Assembly: GCF_014253065.1 (NCBI RefSeq)
Contig: NZ_JACLZK010000002.1
Coordinates: 248,001-312,000, forward strand
Reading direction: 5' to 3'
DNA length: 64,000 nt
DNA from: Campylobacter massiliensis
GTDB taxonomy: Bacteria; Campylobacterota; Campylobacteria; Campylobacterales; Campylobacteraceae
Numbering within the stretch: the first letter of the stretch is position 1; the number at the start of each line of letters is the position of its first letter. Made by a program: the position numbers and the translations under genes. The notes under the pieces are model-generated. The model searched no databases. It was not told the origin of the DNA and saw nothing but the letters and a program-made list of their open reading frames with translations. Shown here piece by piece: positions 56,699-64,000 of this stretch.

Positions 56699-57870
56699 AG
56701 CTTGATTGCTAAATTTACGATTTGCCGCGCCGCGTCCTCTTTGGACGTTAGCGCGATATTTTGCGCGCCTCGATGCGTGATAAATGTGATTTGCGTGCTA
56801 TCCGAGCCGAAATTTATATCGCCGCCCAGCACGTTTAGACAAACGGCGTCGAGGCTCTTTTTTTCAAGCATATTTTTTGCGTTTTGCATGGCGTTTGCAG
56901 CGTCCGTTTCCATTTTAAAGCCGATTTTTTTGACGTTTTTAAAATCCGCCATCGAGCCCAAAACATCGCCATTTTGCGCTAGTTCTAGCGTCCAAATTTC
57001 GCCTAAGTTTTGCTTTTTTAGCTTGCCTTCAAATTTGGTTTTCGGAGCGTAGTCGCTAACCGCAGCCGCCATCGCGAGCAAATTTGCGTCCGTCAAATTT
57101 GCGCGTAGCAGCTCTTTTAACTCCGCCGAGCTTTGAAATTTGAGCGTTTTATAGGGCGCGTTTGCCGTCTCAAAGCTAGCTATGAGCGTCACGTCCGCGC
57201 CTGCGTAGTAAAAGGTGTCCGCCAGCGCTTTTGACATCTTGCCGCTAGATAGATTCGTCACGGCTCTTACGTCGTCGATCTTTTCGCTCGTGGCGCCGCC
57301 CGTTACGACCACCTTTTGTCCTTTAAATTTTGGCTCCGTTAGTATTCTTTTGGTTTCGTAGATGATCGTCGAAACGTCTGCCAGCGCGCCTTTGCCCATA
57401 TCGCCGCAGGCTAGGGTTTTTTCTACTGGCTCGATAAATCTCGCGCCGTTTGCCGCTAAAAATTCGAAATTTTTGCGCGTGGAGAAGTGATTTATCATTT
57501 TGTCGTTGGCTGCCGGCGCGATGAGTAGGGGAGCGGGGCTAGCGATCAGAGTTTGCATGAAGACGTTATCGCAAATGCCGCTTGCAAGCTTGTTTATCGT
57601 ATTTACGCTCGCGGGCGCGATGAGGATTAGATCGGTTTTGGCGTAGGCGATGTGGTTTAGTCCGTCCTGCCAACTCTCCGTGCGCGAGGTTAAAATTTTA
57701 TGCTCGCACAGCGCTTCAAAGCCTGCTTCCGAGCAAAATTTGAGCGCTCCGTCGCTAAGCATAACCCGCACATCCGCGCCTTCTTTTTTTAGCGCTGATA
57801 AAATTTCATAAGCTTTATAAAACGCGATACTGCCGCAAACCGCGAGCAAAATTTTTTTATTTTTTAGCAT
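56695..57870 (-). CDS. coaBC: Phosphopantothenoylcysteine decarboxylase/synthetase
   Basis: The 391-residue product catalyses two steps of coenzyme A synthesis. The N-terminal flavin domain (CoaC) has AVCGSIAFYKAYE, APASVNTINKLASGICDN and PAANDKMINH; the C-terminal CoaB domain has VVVTGGATSEKIDDVRAVTNLSSGKM and AMAAAVSDYAP, KIGFKMET. It overlaps glmU by 14 bases. Confidence 0.93.
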   Translation of the reverse strand: MLKNKKILLAVCGSIAFYKAYEILSALKKEGADVRVMLSDGALKFCSEAGFEALCEHKILTSRTESWQDGLNHIAYAKTDLILIAPASVNTINKLASGICDNVFMQTLIASPAPLLIAPAANDKMINHFSTRKNFEFLAANGARFIEPVEKTLACGDMGKGALADVSTIIYETKRILTEPKFKGQKVVVTGGATSEKIDDVRAVTNLSSGKMSKALADTFYYAGADVTLIASFETANAPYKTLKFQSSAELKELLRANLTDANLLAMAAAVSDYAPKTKFEGKLKKQNLGEIWTLELAQNGDVLGSMADFKNVKKIGFKMETDAANAMQNAKNMLEKKSLDAVCLNVLGGDINFGSDSTQITFITHRGAQNIALTSKEDAARQIVNLAIKL

Positions 57871-59176
57871 TTTCGTCGCTTTTCTTGTCGTTAAAGAATT
57901 TATAGAAAAAGCCTTCTTTATTTACCTGTTTCGTGCGGCTGATGGCTAGCGCGCCGCTTGGTACGTCGCTAGTTACGGTGCTGCCCGCGGCGATTAGTAC
58001 GTCGTCGCCGACTTTTACGGGAGCTATGAGCTGCGTGTCCGAGCCGATAAAGACGTTTTTGCCGATGATCGTTTTGTGTTTGGCTTTGCCGTCGTAGTTG
58101 CACGTGATCGTGCCGCAGCCTACGTTTGTGCCGCAGCCTATCTCGCAGTCGCCAAGATAGCTTAGGTGGCCTGCTTTGACGCCGTTTAGCCTGGCTGCCT
58201 TTAGCTCGACGAAATTTCCGATGTGAGTGTTTTTGATCTCGCATTTTGGGCGCAGGTGCGCTAGAGGGCCGACGTCAGAGTCCTCGATGACGGAGCTTTC
58301 TACGACCGAGCCGCTTTTGATGACGGAGTTTTTGATGAGGCACTCTCCGACGATGCTTACGTTTTCTTGCAGTTCGCATTCGCCTTCAAATTTTGCTCTA
58401 GAGTCGATATAGACGCTATTTGGCAGACGCATTAGCACGCCCGCTTTCATCAAATTTTTCTTGATCTCCTCCTGCATCAAATTTTGGGCGATACTGAGCT
58501 GAAATTTATCGTTTATACCCATGAAATTTTGCTCTTCGACGCTGATGGCCCAGCACTTTAGACCGCGCTCGTTTGCGATTTTTATCGCGTCGGTTAGGTA
58601 AAATTCTTTCTGCGAGTTTTCGTTGCCGATGAGAGGCAAAATCTCGCGCAAAACTTCGCTTTTAAAGCAGTAGCAACCGGCATTTGCGCTTTTTATCATT
58701 TTTTGCGTCTCGGTCGCGTCTTTTTGCTCAACGATGGCTTCTACTTTGCCGTTATTTATGATTACGCGGCCGTAGCCGTACGGATCTGCCGCCTCAAAAA
58801 CGCTTAGCGCGATGTCTGAGTTGCCCGCGCTTAGGCGGATTAGGTCGTTGGTTTTTATAAGCGGCATATCTCCGCACAAAATCAGCGTTTTTTTGCTATT
58901 TAGCGGGATGTTTTTTAGCGCGCCAGCAGTGCCCGGAAAATCTTTTAAATTTTGTTCGTAAATTTTAGTTTGAGGGAAAATTTCTTTGATTTTGGCTCCC
59001 ACTAGCTCTTTTTGATAGCTCAAAACCACGCTCACGTCGCTACTGATCTCATAAGCCTTGCGCAAAATATGGATAATCATCGGCTCTCCGCAAAGCTCGA
59101 AAAGCACCTTTGGTTTGGTTGATTTCATCCTCGTGCCAAGCCCCGCGGCAAGCACCACTACGCCAATATCGCTCAT
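57857..59176 (-). CDS. glmU: Bifunctional GlmU uridyltransferase/acetyltransferase
   Basis: The 439-residue product makes UDP-N-acetylglucosamine. The N-terminal pyrophosphorylase domain has VLAAGLGTRMKSTKPKVLFELCGEPMI, CGDMPLI; the C-terminal left-handed beta-helix of hexapeptide repeats includes VGPLAHLRPKCEI, HLSYLGDCEIGCGTNVGCGTITCNYDGK. It supplies peptidoglycan and lipopolysaccharide synthesis. It is followed by coaBC and uppS on the same strand. Confidence 0.95.
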   Translation of the reverse strand: MSDIGVVVLAAGLGTRMKSTKPKVLFELCGEPMIIHILRKAYEISSDVSVVLSYQKELVGAKIKEIFPQTKIYEQNLKDFPGTAGALKNIPLNSKKTLILCGDMPLIKTNDLIRLSAGNSDIALSVFEAADPYGYGRVIINNGKVEAIVEQKDATETQKMIKSANAGCYCFKSEVLREILPLIGNENSQKEFYLTDAIKIANERGLKCWAISVEEQNFMGINDKFQLSIAQNLMQEEIKKNLMKAGVLMRLPNSVYIDSRAKFEGECELQENVSIVGECLIKNSVIKSGSVVESSVIEDSDVGPLAHLRPKCEIKNTHIGNFVELKAARLNGVKAGHLSYLGDCEIGCGTNVGCGTITCNYDGKAKHKTIIGKNVFIGSDTQLIAPVKVGDDVLIAAGSTVTSDVPSGALAISRTKQVNKEGFFYKFFNDKKSDENAKK

Positions 59177-59230
59177 CTTTTTTCCTTATTTAAATTTGAG
59201 CGATTTTATCTCAAATTTGCTAAATGCGCG

Positions 59231-59279
59231 ATTAATGCTTTTTGGACTTAACAATTTCTTAAGCATTAATTTATATAAT
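59231..59279 (+). promoter_or_regulatory. Operator-like inverted repeat and promoter of the PepSY gene
   Basis: ATTAATGCTT (59231-59240) and AAGCATTAAT (59261-59270) form a perfect 10-bp inverted repeat with a 20-base spacer; TATAAT follows at 59274-59279. The repeat covers the -35 region of that promoter. Because PepSY proteins of this type are often iron-regulated, the site may bind a Fur-like repressor, but it does not match the Fur consensus well. Confidence 0.5.
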
Positions 59280-59323
59280 CACGGCCTTTGAATATAATCA
59301 AAATCAAATTTAAAGGATGCAAC

Positions 59324-60472
59324 TTGCTTTCATTTTTAAAAAAGGCTTTAAGAAGAAATCAGTTTTTGTTTAATCTCCACCTGATTTTATCGATTATTTT
59401 TGCCGTTCCGCTACTCATTATCGGCGTTACTGGCGCTATTTTATCGTATCAACACGAGCTTGATGATCTCATAAATTTAAACGCTCCAAAGGTAGAAAAA
59501 ACGGGCGAAATGCTAAGCGTAGAAAAAATCCTGCAAAGCTTTAGCGAGCAAACGGGCGTTAAACAGCCGGCAAGGCTCGTGCTACCCAAAAACGAAAACG
59601 AAGCGGTCAAAATTTATGCTAGCGGTAGCGATGCCTATCTGGTCGATCCGTATACCGCGCAGATCATCGGCAAGGACTACGGATTCGCCTTTGTTCGCAC
59701 CGTAATGTCGCTGCACCGAAATTTAGGCTTTGCGCTAACAGGTAACAAAACCGCGGGCGAGGTCGGCAAGCAGATCGTAGGCGCTAGTACGGTCGCGATG
59801 ATAGTGCTCGTGATAAGCGGCGTTTGGCTGCATTTTCCAAGGATAAAACGCAAATTTGCCGAGGCGATAAAGCCTAATTTTAAACTCAAAAAATACGCCC
59901 TTTTTCACAACCTACACACGAGTTTAGGCGCCTTAAGCGCGGTGATTTATCTCGTCATCTGTCTAACGGGGCTCATGTGGTCGTACCGCTGGTATAACGG
60001 CGCGGTGACTGAGCTTTTCGTTAGCGCGCAAAATTTGCCTAAAGAGGCCGAGCGCAAAGAGGGCGCGCCAGCAAAAGCAGAGGGTAAAAAGAACGCCGAG
60101 TATAAATTTAGCGATGTGCAGAGGGCTTACGAGATATTTAAATCAAGCGGCATAGAATATAAGGAATTTAGCCTGATGCTCGCGGCCGGAGATAAGATAA
60201 ACGTCAGATACTACGAACCTGACGCGCCTAGCACCGCTCGTCCAAAAATGGCGACCGTGAATGTAAAAGATAGCAAGATGGCGAAGCAAAAGCAAGCCGA
60301 TGGCATAACCGTAGGCATGGTAAAGAGCACGAACTATCAGCTGCATACGGGGTATTTTTTCGGGATTGCTGGTAAAATTTTGTGGTCGGCGGTTTCGCTT
60401 TTGATGGCGCTTTTTATCTTTAGCGGCTTTTATATGACGGCAAAAAGGGCGTTTAAGCCAAAAAAGGCTTAG
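59324..60472 (+). CDS. PepSY-associated membrane protein (PiuB-like)
   Basis: The 382-residue product has four membrane helices and the PepSY_TM pattern: RRNQFLFNLHLILSIIFAVP, LLIIGVTGAILSYQHELDD, then LHRNLGFALTGN and FHNLHTSLGALSAVIYLVIC. Such proteins are iron-starvation-induced and probably reduce ferric siderophores. I chose TTG 59324, with AAAGGA six bases upstream, over the upstream TTG at 59288. Confidence 0.82.
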   Translation: MLSFLKKALRRNQFLFNLHLILSIIFAVPLLIIGVTGAILSYQHELDDLINLNAPKVEKTGEMLSVEKILQSFSEQTGVKQPARLVLPKNENEAVKIYASGSDAYLVDPYTAQIIGKDYGFAFVRTVMSLHRNLGFALTGNKTAGEVGKQIVGASTVAMIVLVISGVWLHFPRIKRKFAEAIKPNFKLKKYALFHNLHTSLGALSAVIYLVICLTGLMWSYRWYNGAVTELFVSAQNLPKEAERKEGAPAKAEGKKNAEYKFSDVQRAYEIFKSSGIEYKEFSLMLAAGDKINVRYYEPDAPSTARPKMATVNVKDSKMAKQKQADGITVGMVKSTNYQLHTGYFFGIAGKILWSAVSLLMALFIFSGFYMTAKRAFKPKKA

Positions 60473-60497
60473 CTAAATTTACCTTTTGCTAAGCATT

Positions 60498-60551
60498 GAT
60501 AGCGTGCGAGCGATAAATTCATCAAATTTACGCTCGCGGCAAGACGCTATC
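60498..60551. other. Long inverted repeat between the PepSY gene and motA
   Basis: GATAGCGT-GCGAGCG-a-TAAATT and AATTTA-CGCTCGC-...-ACGCTATC pair over more than 20 bases with small bulges around a CATCA loop. It could end the PepSY transcript, though no T-run follows directly. The region 60473-60733 has no gene. Confidence 0.5.
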
Positions 60552-60733
60552 TCTTGCTCTCGTTTAAAATTTTGCTTCGTTTTTTAAATCAAATTTTGAC
60601 AAAAATATAAAATTTTGAAAAATTTTACGCCGCTTTGGAACGGCTTTTGCAAAAAGCTAACCTAAATTTAACTGTATTTTCAACTAAAAAAAACTAAAAT
60701 ACAAACCAAATTTACAATATAGAAAGTTGCAAG

Positions 60734-61501
60734 ATGGATTTAGGTAGCCTCGTCGGTTGGATAGTTATTATGGTGCTTTTGCTCGGTTCCATGCAGATGG
60801 GCGTCGGAATCGGAGCTTACATCGATATTCCCTCGGTTTTGATCGTTTTTGGCGGTACGATTTGCGCACTGATGATTGGCTTTAAGATGGAGCAGATAAA
60901 AAAGCTAGGCACATTTTACGGCATCGCGGTAAAGCCAAAAACCTACAATCTCCCCGAAATCGTAAAAAAAATGGTCGAATACTCTACAAAGGCCCGCCGC
61001 GACGGCATCCTGGCGCTTGAGAGCGATGCAAATAACGAAACAGATCCGTTTCTAAAAAAGGGCCTATCTATGGCGGTTGACGGTAACGAACCGGACGCCA
61101 TCAGAACGCTGCTTGAGATAGATATGGAACAGGCAAGCTCGCGTCACGGCGATAATATCAAAATTTTCGAACAAATCGCGGGCTTTGCGGGCTCGATGGG
61201 TATGATCGGTACGCTCATCGGTCTGGTCGCGATGCTTATGAACATGTCCGATCCTTCGGCTATCGGTCCTTCGATGGCGGTCGCGCTCATTACTACGCTT
61301 TACGGTGCGATGATAGGAAACATCCTGGGCTCGCCCGTAGCAAACATCCTAAGTATACGCGACAAGGACGAAGGTACGGCTAAAGTGCTGATGCTAGAGG
61401 GTATAATGGCGATCCAAGCGGGCGACAACCCTAGGACGCTCGAGATGAAGCTTCTGTCGTTTTTACCGCCTAAAGACCGCGTTAGTCAGTTTGATAAGTA
61501 G
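60734..61501 (+). CDS. motA: Flagellar motor stator protein MotA
   Basis: The 255-residue product has four membrane helices, the cytoplasmic loop with ARRDGILALE and its conserved charged residues (arginines and glutamates that touch FliG), and the closing helices (SMGMIGTLIGLVAMLMN, MAVALITTLYGAMIGNI). With MotB it conducts protons to drive flagellar rotation. motB starts five bases after its stop. Confidence 0.95.
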   Translation: MDLGSLVGWIVIMVLLLGSMQMGVGIGAYIDIPSVLIVFGGTICALMIGFKMEQIKKLGTFYGIAVKPKTYNLPEIVKKMVEYSTKARRDGILALESDANNETDPFLKKGLSMAVDGNEPDAIRTLLEIDMEQASSRHGDNIKIFEQIAGFAGSMGMIGTLIGLVAMLMNMSDPSAIGPSMAVALITTLYGAMIGNILGSPVANILSIRDKDEGTAKVLMLEGIMAIQAGDNPRTLEMKLLSFLPPKDRVSQFDK

Positions 61502-61506
61502 AAAAA

Positions 61507-62277
61507 ATGGCTAAAAAGTTAATCGATCCGGGCGACTGCCCCAAATGCTTACCCGAGTGGCTCGCGGCGTTTGGCGACTTGATGTCGCTTCTGCTTTGCT
61601 TTTTTGTACTGCTTCTTTCTATGAGTACGATGGATGCGAAAAAGCTAGAAGCCGCGATCGGCTCGCTAAGCGGGGCTTTGGGCGTGCTTGAGGGCGGCGC
61701 GAAACCGGACGTCAGCGCCGAACAAAACCAAGACGACCACGCCACCTCAAACAAAGAGCGCACTGGTGTGAAATCAAATTTCGAACAAACCCTGCGCTCT
61801 ATCAACGAGCTTTTGCATGCTAGCGGCTCGCCTGAGGTTACGTTTGAGGAGAGCGAGAGCGGGTTTGTGATCAGGCTGCCGGCAAATTTACTCTTTGCAA
61901 AAGATAGCGCCCAGCTGCAAAATGACGATGCTCTGCTGTTTTTAAAACGTATCGCGATGGTGATAGCAAAGTTGCCTCCGGACGTCGTGGCAAACGTGAT
62001 CGGGCACACCGACAGCGAGCAGCCAGCGTCTACCGAGTTTAGAGACAACTGGCAGCTATCGTCGGCTAGAGCTATCAGCGTAGTTAGCGAGCTCATCAAA
62101 GACGGCGTCGATCCTAAAAAACTAACTGCGTCCGCAAAGGCCGAATTTGAGCCGTTTGCGACGAATTTCACCGAGCAGGGCAGGGAGAAAAACCGCAGGG
62201 TCGAGATCCACTTTGTTTCGTTAAATTTAGACGACAAAGCCAAAACGCAAAAAAGCATACTGGACGCGCAGGAGTAA
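61507..62277 (+). CDS. motB: Flagellar motor stator protein MotB
   Basis: The 256-residue product has one membrane helix (FGDLMSLLLCFFVLLLSMST) with the essential proton-binding Asp, and a C-terminal OmpA-like peptidoglycan-binding domain (LLFAKDSAQLQ, VIGHTDSE, NRRVEIHFV). It anchors the stator to the wall. It is coupled to motA and precedes fliP by two bases. Confidence 0.95.
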   Translation: MAKKLIDPGDCPKCLPEWLAAFGDLMSLLLCFFVLLLSMSTMDAKKLEAAIGSLSGALGVLEGGAKPDVSAEQNQDDHATSNKERTGVKSNFEQTLRSINELLHASGSPEVTFEESESGFVIRLPANLLFAKDSAQLQNDDALLFLKRIAMVIAKLPPDVVANVIGHTDSEQPASTEFRDNWQLSSARAISVVSELIKDGVDPKKLTASAKAEFEPFATNFTEQGREKNRRVEIHFVSLNLDDKAKTQKSILDAQE

Positions 62278-62279
62278 AT

Positions 62280-63020
62280 TTGAAAAAACTGACGTTCTTG
62301 CTGTTTTTTATCTTTGCGGCGGTCGCGATCGGCGAGGATAACGTCACCATCCCGACCGTAAATCTCAGCCTAAGCGCGCCTACTACGCCCACTCAGCTAG
62401 TTAGCTCGCTAAACGTCCTACTCGTCCTAACCGTCCTCACGCTCGCTCCTTCGCTAGTTTTTATGATGACCAGCTTTTTGCGGCTCATTATCGTTTTTTC
62501 GTTCTTACGACAGGCGATGGGCACGCAGCAGATGCCGCCTTCTACGGTGCTTATTAGCCTTGCGATGGTGCTTACGTTTTTTATCATGGAGCCTGTGGGC
62601 AAGCAAGCCTACGAAGCGGGCGTACAGCCCTATCTAAGCGAGCAAATCGGCTATCAAGAGGCCTTTGAGCGCGGCGTGAAGCCGTTTCGCGAGTTTATGA
62701 TAAAAAATACGCGCGAGAAGGACTTGGCGCTGTTTTTACGCATCAGAAATATGCCAAACCCGCAAAGCTTCGACGATATCCCGCTTACGGTCGTGATGAG
62801 CGCGTTTATGATCAGCGAGATGAAAACGGCGTTTGAGATAGCCTTTTTGCTCTATCTGCCGTTTTTGGTCATCGATATGGTCGTTAGCTCCGTGCTTATG
62901 GCGATGGGTATGATGATGCTGCCGCCGACGATGATTTCACTGCCGTTTAAGCTGCTTATTTTCGTGCTCGTCGACGGGTGGAATTTGCTCGTCATGAACC
63001 TTGTTAAAAGCTTTCATTAG
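62280..63020 (+). CDS. fliP: Flagellar export apparatus protein FliP
   Basis: The 246-residue product has an N-terminal signal-like segment, then the FliP core: LVLTVLTLAPSLVFMMTSFLRLIIVFSFLRQAMG, MPPSTVLISLAMVLTFFIMEPV, and the closing FEIAFLLYLPFLVIDMVVSSVLMAMGMMMLPP. FliP forms the export gate with FliQ and FliR. The start is TTG 62280 with GGAG six bases upstream. Confidence 0.95.
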   Translation: MKKLTFLLFFIFAAVAIGEDNVTIPTVNLSLSAPTTPTQLVSSLNVLLVLTVLTLAPSLVFMMTSFLRLIIVFSFLRQAMGTQQMPPSTVLISLAMVLTFFIMEPVGKQAYEAGVQPYLSEQIGYQEAFERGVKPFREFMIKNTREKDLALFLRIRNMPNPQSFDDIPLTVVMSAFMISEMKTAFEIAFLLYLPFLVIDMVVSSVLMAMGMMMLPPTMISLPFKLLIFVLVDGWNLLVMNLVKSFH

Positions 63021-63162
63021 GTTTTTTGTCGCTATAATCTTAAAAATGCTCCGCGCGCCGCTTAAATTTTTATTTTATTTTACCTACGGCGCCAGGCCCG
63101 AGACGGCGCAAACCTGCTCAAATTTAGCCCGCGCCGCCCAGAGCTAACAGGGAAGGGTTTAG

Positions 63163-64000
63163 ATGAAAAAAATTTATATATTTTTGAGTTTTTGCGTTTT
63201 TTTAGTCGGTTCGGAGATTAAATTTGACGGAAATTTGCCCGAGCTGATTTTGGCTGCGCAAAGTTCAAATTTAGCTCAAATCTCAAACTACGAACCGCAA
63301 AAAGCGCAGCTACAAAAAGAGGCCGTAAAAAGTGCATATATGCCAAGTCTCACGATCGACGGTGGATACAGCTTTTTAAGCGGCGACATCAACGTCCTGC
63401 GCCCGCAAAGAGCCGCCACGGCAAGGGTGATTTTGGAGCTTGCTGTTTATGACGGCGGCAAGCGCGAAGCCCTGCTAAGCTCGCTTTCACATCTTAGCGC
63501 GGCTGAAATTTTAAAAAACGAGGATTATCAAAACCTGCTCGCGTTTAATGCGACCAAGCTTTATTTTAGCTTTTTGTCGCTGGGTGAGCTCGCGACCGCA
63601 AAAGAAGGCGAGATAAACTACCTAAAAAACGCTCTAAATAGACTGGAAAAATACTACCACGCGGGGCTTAGCGACGAGAGCGAGTATGAAGCGATAAATG
63701 CTAGATACGCCATGGCGCTCGCCGAACGCCTCGAAATCACGCAAAATCAAAACGAGATAAAAAATCAAATTTACGCGCTAACGGGCAGAGATATAAAGCC
63801 TGTGGCGGGCTCTAGGATCGCTTTTTTGGACGATGAAAACTCCGCGCCGCAAAAGAGCACAAAGCCAGAGCTTGAGGCGCTTAGGCTAAATTTCGCTGCG
63901 GCCTTGGAGGATGAAAAGATAACCGCGTCCGAGACGAACCCGCAAATTTTTATCAAAAACACATACACCTTTATGCGCACTCACTACGATAGAAATTTGC
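63163..64000 (+). CDS. TolC-like outer membrane efflux protein (partial)
   Basis: The gene runs off the right edge; the first 279 residues are seen. It starts with a signal peptide (KKIYIFLSFCVFLVGSE), followed by the outer membrane efflux pattern: SLTIDGGYSFLSGDINV, ARVILELAVYDGGKREALLS, LYFSFLSLGELATAKEGEINYL, RLEKYYHAGLSDESEYEAI. Such proteins form trimeric channels for efflux or type I secretion. GGAAGGG precedes ATG 63163. Between fliP and this gene (63021-63162) no gene is seen. Substrate unknown. Confidence 0.85.
   Translation, partial: MKKIYIFLSFCVFLVGSEIKFDGNLPELILAAQSSNLAQISNYEPQKAQLQKEAVKSAYMPSLTIDGGYSFLSGDINVLRPQRAATARVILELAVYDGGKREALLSSLSHLSAAEILKNEDYQNLLAFNATKLYFSFLSLGELATAKEGEINYLKNALNRLEKYYHAGLSDESEYEAINARYAMALAERLEITQNQNEIKNQIYALTGRDIKPVAGSRIAFLDDENSAPQKSTKPELEALRLNFAAALEDEKITASETNPQIFIKNTYTFMRTHYDRNL

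Noticed and set aside
1-64000. CRISPR arrays, rRNA genes, insertion sequences
   Set aside because: None was seen on reading both strands: no regularly spaced repeats, no rRNA segments, and no transposase-like product.

Overview
The window looks like a Campylobacter chromosome, probably of the C. showae/C. rectus/C. concisus kind. The reasons are codon use and moderate GC, thiL-truD, flgL next to ftsK, and a run fliP/glmU/coaBC/uppS/prepilin peptidase/permease/truA that matches the gene neighbourhood I recall from C. jejuni. The genus call is inference from gene content; no search was run.

Layout: (1) 1-1.5 kb, chromosomal thiL (partial) and truD. (2) about 1.74-7.32 kb, a 5.6-kb integrative mobilizable element carrying a MobV-like relaxase, a small coiled-coil protein, an HUH replication initiator and a tyrosine integrase, with hairpins resembling oriT or a rolling-circle origin. 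(3) about 7.32-44.96 kb, a complete-looking 37.6-kb temperate myovirus prophage with its own integrase. (4) 44.96-45.05 kb, tRNA-Leu(CAA), whose 3' end is the attachment site for both elements: a 16-bp core occurs at 1739, 7309 and 44962, so the elements sit in tandem. (5) 45.1-64 kb, chromosomal genes: hup, yaaA, flgL (sigma-54 promoter), ftsK, a DUF3137 gene, truA, an LptF/G permease, prepilin peptidase, uppS, a hypothetical, coaBC, glmU, a PepSY membrane protein, motA, motB, fliP and a partial TolC-like gene.

The prophage combines a lambda-type head (GpA terminase, lambda-family portal, fused prohead protease-capsid) with a P2-type contractile tail (V, W, J, I, sheath, tube, E/E', tape measure, U, X, D). 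Three late transcription units each begin with a promoter-like TTGTATAAA element 18 nt upstream of an AT-rich -10. The gpE stop sits directly on a canonical A-AAA-AAC slippery heptamer that would give a gpE-E' fusion. Lysis genes are an Rz/Rz1 spanin pair, a holin-like protein and a DUF5675 protein. The lysogeny operon (minus strand, 34.7 to 31.0 kb) carries two adjacent repressors sharing an unusual Asn-rich module, a remnant of an S24 repressor tail, an OLD-like ATPase/Toprim protein and a D12 adenine methylase; the last two look like a lysogen-expressed defence or conversion module. The early operon (34.8-43.6 kb) encodes many small proteins, a Rep_trans-like initiator, a probable excisionase, a beta-type DNA methylase broken by one base in an A-run, a SNF2/DEAD helicase, an Ant-type antirepressor, two tandem zinc-ribbon proteins and a KilA-N/ORF6N-like protein behind a consensus promoter flanked by DnaA boxes.

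Points most worth following: the tandem elements and the Rep-Mob-Int mini-element, the OLD+Dam pair in the repressor operon, the E/E' frameshift, the repeated late promoter, the 32-bp-phased operator array at the left end, the shared repressor module, and three genes whose ribosome binding site points at a non-AUG codon (ATA, AGG, ATT).
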